Source of the DNA: JACVRW01 sp035645115
GTDB lineage: Bacteria > Actinomycetota > Thermoleophilia > Solirubrobacterales > Thermoleophilaceae
Length of the DNA: 21,580 nt
Assembly: GCA_035645115.1 (NCBI GenBank)
Contig: DASQNF010000217.1
Span: forward strand, 1-21,580
Direction of reading: 5' to 3'
The notes under the pieces were generated by a model that saw nothing but the letters and a program-made list of their open reading frames with translations, was not told the DNA's origin and did no database searches. The position numbers and the translations under genes were made by a program. Position 1 is the stretch's first letter; the number at the start of each line of letters is the position of its first letter. Of the stretch, positions 19,323 through 21,580 are shown piece by piece.

Positions 19323-20545
19323 TACGGCTTCGGGTTCTCAGGGGTGGGCGCGGGCTGCTGGGGCTGCTGCGGGGGCTGGGGCTGCTGGGGCTGCGACGGC
19401 GGCTGGGCGTTCGGGTTGCCGCCGGAGGCGGGACCGGTGTTGGTCTTCTCCTTCGGGGCGTTCTTGCACTCGGCCACCTTGTAGTCGTCGGCGCAGTTGG
19501 TCTCGTCCTTGTACTCCTCGCGGAAGTCCTTGATGAACTCGTCGAGGGCCTTCTGCTGGCGCTCGGAGCGGATCAGGTTCTTGATCGTCTCCTTGGACTG
19601 CTCGAGCGTCTGCTGGGAGGCGGCGGTGATCTTGTCGACCTCGAACAGGTACCAGCCGAACTGGGTCTCGACGGGACCTTCCAGCACGCCCTCCTTGGCG
19701 GCGAAGATCGCCTTGTCGAACGCCGGGTCCTGCTGGCCCTCCGACACGGCCGGCAGCCGGCCGCCCTGCGCCTTCGAGGCGCGGTCGATCGAGTACTTCT
19801 TCACGACCGCCTTGAACTTGGCGCCGCCGTCGAGCGCGCGCTTGGCCTGTTGGGCCTTCGCCTCGGTCTTCGTCAGCACCACGCGCAGGTCGCGCTGCTC
19901 GGGCTGCGCGAAGCGCTCCTTGTTCTTCTTGTAGTACGCCTCGATGTCCTCGTCGGTGACCTTCTTCGCGTCCTCGGTCACCTTCTGCGTCAGCTTCTGC
20001 TGGAGCTGGTCGAGCCGGACGCGGAAGAGGATGTCCTCCTCGGTCATGCCCGAGGTCTCGAGGAACTGCTTGTAGGCCTTGTCGGTGGGGAACGCCTGCT
20101 TCTTCTGGTCCTCGAAGGACTTCTCGACCTGCTTCTGGGTGACCTTGATGCCCTGCTCCTCGGCCTCCTGCTCGACCCAGGCGGCCTGGACCAGGAACTG
20201 CATGACCTCGCGCTTGAGCGTGTCGTACTCGGTCTCGCACTGCTTCTTGAGAGCGGCGTCGCCAGGCTTCTTCTGGCCCTCGGGGGCCGGCAGCTTCTTC
20301 TTGGCCGCCACGCACTTGGTGAACTCCGGTGGGTCGGGCACCACCGCGGGGCCGCCCTGCGCCTGGCCCTTGGCGGCCGTGGCGAGCCACTTGTCGAACT
20401 CCTTTTGGGAGATGGTCTCCTCGCCGACCTTGGCGACGGCGCCGGTGGGCACCTCGTTGCCGCAAGCGGCGAAGACGAGCGCGCTCATGCCCAGCAGGGC
20501 GAGCGCGAGCAGTGACTTGATCGGGACGTGTCTCATCAAGGGCAT
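19322..20545 (-). CDS. SurA/PrsA-like peptidyl-prolyl isomerase lipoprotein
   Basis: This 407-aa foldase has a lipoprotein signal (PIKSLLALALLGMSALVFAAC, lipid-modified C28) and a SurA-type N-terminal chaperone region (about 35-205, with VAKVGEETISQKEFDKW). A parvulin-type PpiC domain follows at about 212-305 (RDLRVVLTKTEAKAQQ, KYSIDRASKAQGGRLP, QFGWYLFEVDKI). The C-terminal region has a helical end (QQKALDEFIKDFREEYKDE) and a Pro/Gln tail. It should sit on the outer face of the membrane and help exported proteins fold. Four cysteines (C78, C103, C351, C360) outside the membrane could form disulfides. ATG 20545 gives a typical signal; ATG 20536 is equally possible. It lies between mfd and mazG, coupled to mazG by TAGTG. 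Confidence 0.9.
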   Translation of the reverse strand: MPLMRHVPIKSLLALALLGMSALVFAACGNEVPTGAVAKVGEETISQKEFDKWLATAAKGQAQGGPAVVPDPPEFTKCVAAKKKLPAPEGQKKPGDAALKKQCETEYDTLKREVMQFLVQAAWVEQEAEEQGIKVTQKQVEKSFEDQKKQAFPTDKAYKQFLETSGMTEEDILFRVRLDQLQQKLTQKVTEDAKKVTDEDIEAYYKKNKERFAQPEQRDLRVVLTKTEAKAQQAKRALDGGAKFKAVVKKYSIDRASKAQGGRLPAVSEGQQDPAFDKAIFAAKEGVLEGPVETQFGWYLFEVDKITAASQQTLEQSKETIKNLIRSERQQKALDEFIKDFREEYKDETNCADDYKVAECKNAPKEKTNTGPASGGNPNAQPPSQPQQPQPPQQPQQPAPTPENPKP

Positions 20546-20640
20546 GTCTAGGACCTGTTCGTGAATCTGGCCTGAGGGCAGCACGAGGGCGGAGCACGGC
20601 AGAGCCCTGCGCGCGGTGGCGAAGGGTAGCGGAATGGTTT

Positions 20641-21580
20641 TCAGTCTCCGGAAGGCTCCGTGGCCACCTCGAGAATCGCCTCCGCCACCTCCACCGTCTT
20701 GCGGAAGCGCTCGCCCGCCTGGTCGGGCAGCCGCAGGCGCACCGTCTCCCGGCCGGCCTCGTACACGGCCTCCGGCACCCGCTCGCGCAGCGCTTTGGCG
20801 CCCGTCGAGTCGAGGTCGATCGGGGTCACGTGCATCGTTATCGGCGCGCTGCTCGCCGGCCCCGCCGACTCGGGCCGCCGGCCGCCGCGGAAGTCCACCG
20901 ACCTCGCCCCCGCCCGGCCCAGCTTGATGCGCGCGTCCTGCAGGCGGATCAGGTTGTCGAGCGGCTCGGGGATCGGGCCGAAGCGGTCGGCGAGCTCCTC
21001 GCGCAGCACGATCAGCTGCGCGACCTCGCGCGCCCCGGCGACACGCCGGTGGACCTCGATCTTGGCCGCCTCGTAGGGCACGTAGTCGCCCGGGACGTAG
21101 GCGTCCACCGGCAGGTCCATGCGCACCGGCTCGGCGCTCTCCTCCGCGGAGTCGCCGGACAGCAGCCGCACGGCCTCGTCGATCATCCCCACGTAGAGCT
21201 CGAAGCCGACGGCCGCGACGTGGCCCGACTGCTCGTCGCCGAGCAGGTTGCCCGCGCCGCGGATCTCGAGGTCGCGCATCGCGATCTTGAACCCGGAGCC
21301 GAGCTCCGTGTAGTCCGAGAGCGTGGCCAGCCGAGCGCCGGCCTCCTCGGAGAGGGCCGCCGCACTCGGATAGAGCAGGTAGGCATACGCGCGCTCGCGC
21401 GAGCGCCCTACGCGGCCGCGGATCTGGTAGAGCTGCGCGAGGCCGAGCTCGTCGGCACGCTCGACGATCAAGGTGTTCGCGCTCGGGATGTCGAGACCCG
21501 ACTCCACGATCGTGGTGCACACGAGCACGTCCGCGTCGCCGCGCAGGAAGGTGAGCATCACCTTCTCGAGCGCGCCCTCG
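20641..21580 (-). CDS. mfd: Transcription-repair coupling factor Mfd, C-terminal part
   Basis: The gene continues beyond the window; about 312 C-terminal residues are visible. Helicase motifs V and VI appear as CTTIVESGLDIPSANTLIVE and QLYQIRGRVGRSRERAYAYL. RLATLSDYTELGSGFKIAMR and DLEIRGAGNLLGDEQSGH follow, all hallmarks of the Mfd translocase module. The TRCF (D7) domain comes after (DLPVDAYVPGDYVPYEAAKI, REELADRFGPIPEPLDNLI). Mfd removes RNA polymerase stalled at DNA damage and recruits UvrA. Its stop is followed by a 95-bp gap before the SurA-like gene, so the latter may be read from the same message or from a promoter in the gap. Confidence 0.96.
   Translation of the reverse strand, partial: EGALEKVMLTFLRGDADVLVCTTIVESGLDIPSANTLIVERADELGLAQLYQIRGRVGRSRERAYAYLLYPSAAALSEEAGARLATLSDYTELGSGFKIAMRDLEIRGAGNLLGDEQSGHVAAVGFELYVGMIDEAVRLLSGDSAEESAEPVRMDLPVDAYVPGDYVPYEAAKIEVHRRVAGAREVAQLIVLREELADRFGPIPEPLDNLIRLQDARIKLGRAGARSVDFRGGRRPESAGPASSAPITMHVTPIDLDSTGAKALRERVPEAVYEAGRETVRLRLPDQAGERFRKTVEVAEAILEVATEPSGD

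Noticed and set aside
1..21580. CRISPR arrays, insertion sequences, prophage genes, toxin-antitoxin pairs, secondary-metabolite genes
   Set aside because: I looked for spaced direct repeats, transposase DDE motifs, integrase motifs and small paired genes and found none that hold up.

Overview
The window is very GC-rich (C and G dominate throughout and at third codon positions), uses many GTG and TTG starts, and carries a mfd / SurA-like / mazG / eno block together with ftsB and ppx genes. This points to an actinobacterium. Several features suggest the class Thermoleophilia (Solirubrobacterales-like): csrA in an actinobacterial setting, an ECF sigma factor carrying its own zinc-finger/membrane tail, and many lineage-type small unknowns. 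The class assignment is inference from gene content, not from a search.

Layout. 1-1034 (+): the end of an ArsC-type reductase gene and ppx. 1327-3909: a TPP-dependent acetolactate-synthase-like enzyme (-) divergent from a haloalkane-dehalogenase-like hydrolase (+). 3906-6465 (-): a membrane-anchored SpoIIE-type PP2C phosphatase and a DUF4235 membrane protein, with a 346-bp unassigned gap between them. 6585-9076: an orphan DNA methyltransferase (+) whose 3' end runs antisense into a tRNA-Leu(UAA) gene (-), then an ECF sigma factor with a zf-HC2 domain, a hydrophobic segment and a Pro/Ala tail. 9223-14278 (-): csaA, an R2lox-like di-metal oxidase, a frameshifted lipoprotein gene, a UPF0173 metallo-hydrolase, a small unknown, a rhomboid-fold protein lacking its catalytic residues, and a GCS2-family ligase. 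14352-17355: a DUF2090 aldolase-like protein, a small membrane protein, csrA (-), an HTH/charged protein, a 108-aa unknown and ftsB. 17365-21580 (-): eno, mazG, a SurA/PrsA-like lipoprotein and the 3' part of mfd, in tightly coupled order.

Two themes cut across the genes. First, many genes outside operons, and the tRNA, have a TANNNT hexamer 6-11 nt before the start codon (or tRNA 5' end), often without a clear Shine-Dalgarno, so leaderless transcription looks common. Second, the tRNA reading the rare UUA codon (the bldA isoacceptor of Streptomyces) lies about 8 kb from csrA, whose fourth codon is the only in-frame TTA I found in any gene called here.

Most of the window is housekeeping or conserved accessory content. 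I see no transposon, integrase, CRISPR array, prophage or toxin-antitoxin pair. The best leads are the sigma factor with a built-in anti-sigma-like domain, the pseudo-rhomboid with a zinc ribbon, the R2lox-csaA pair, and the tRNA-Leu(UAA)/csrA-TTA link.
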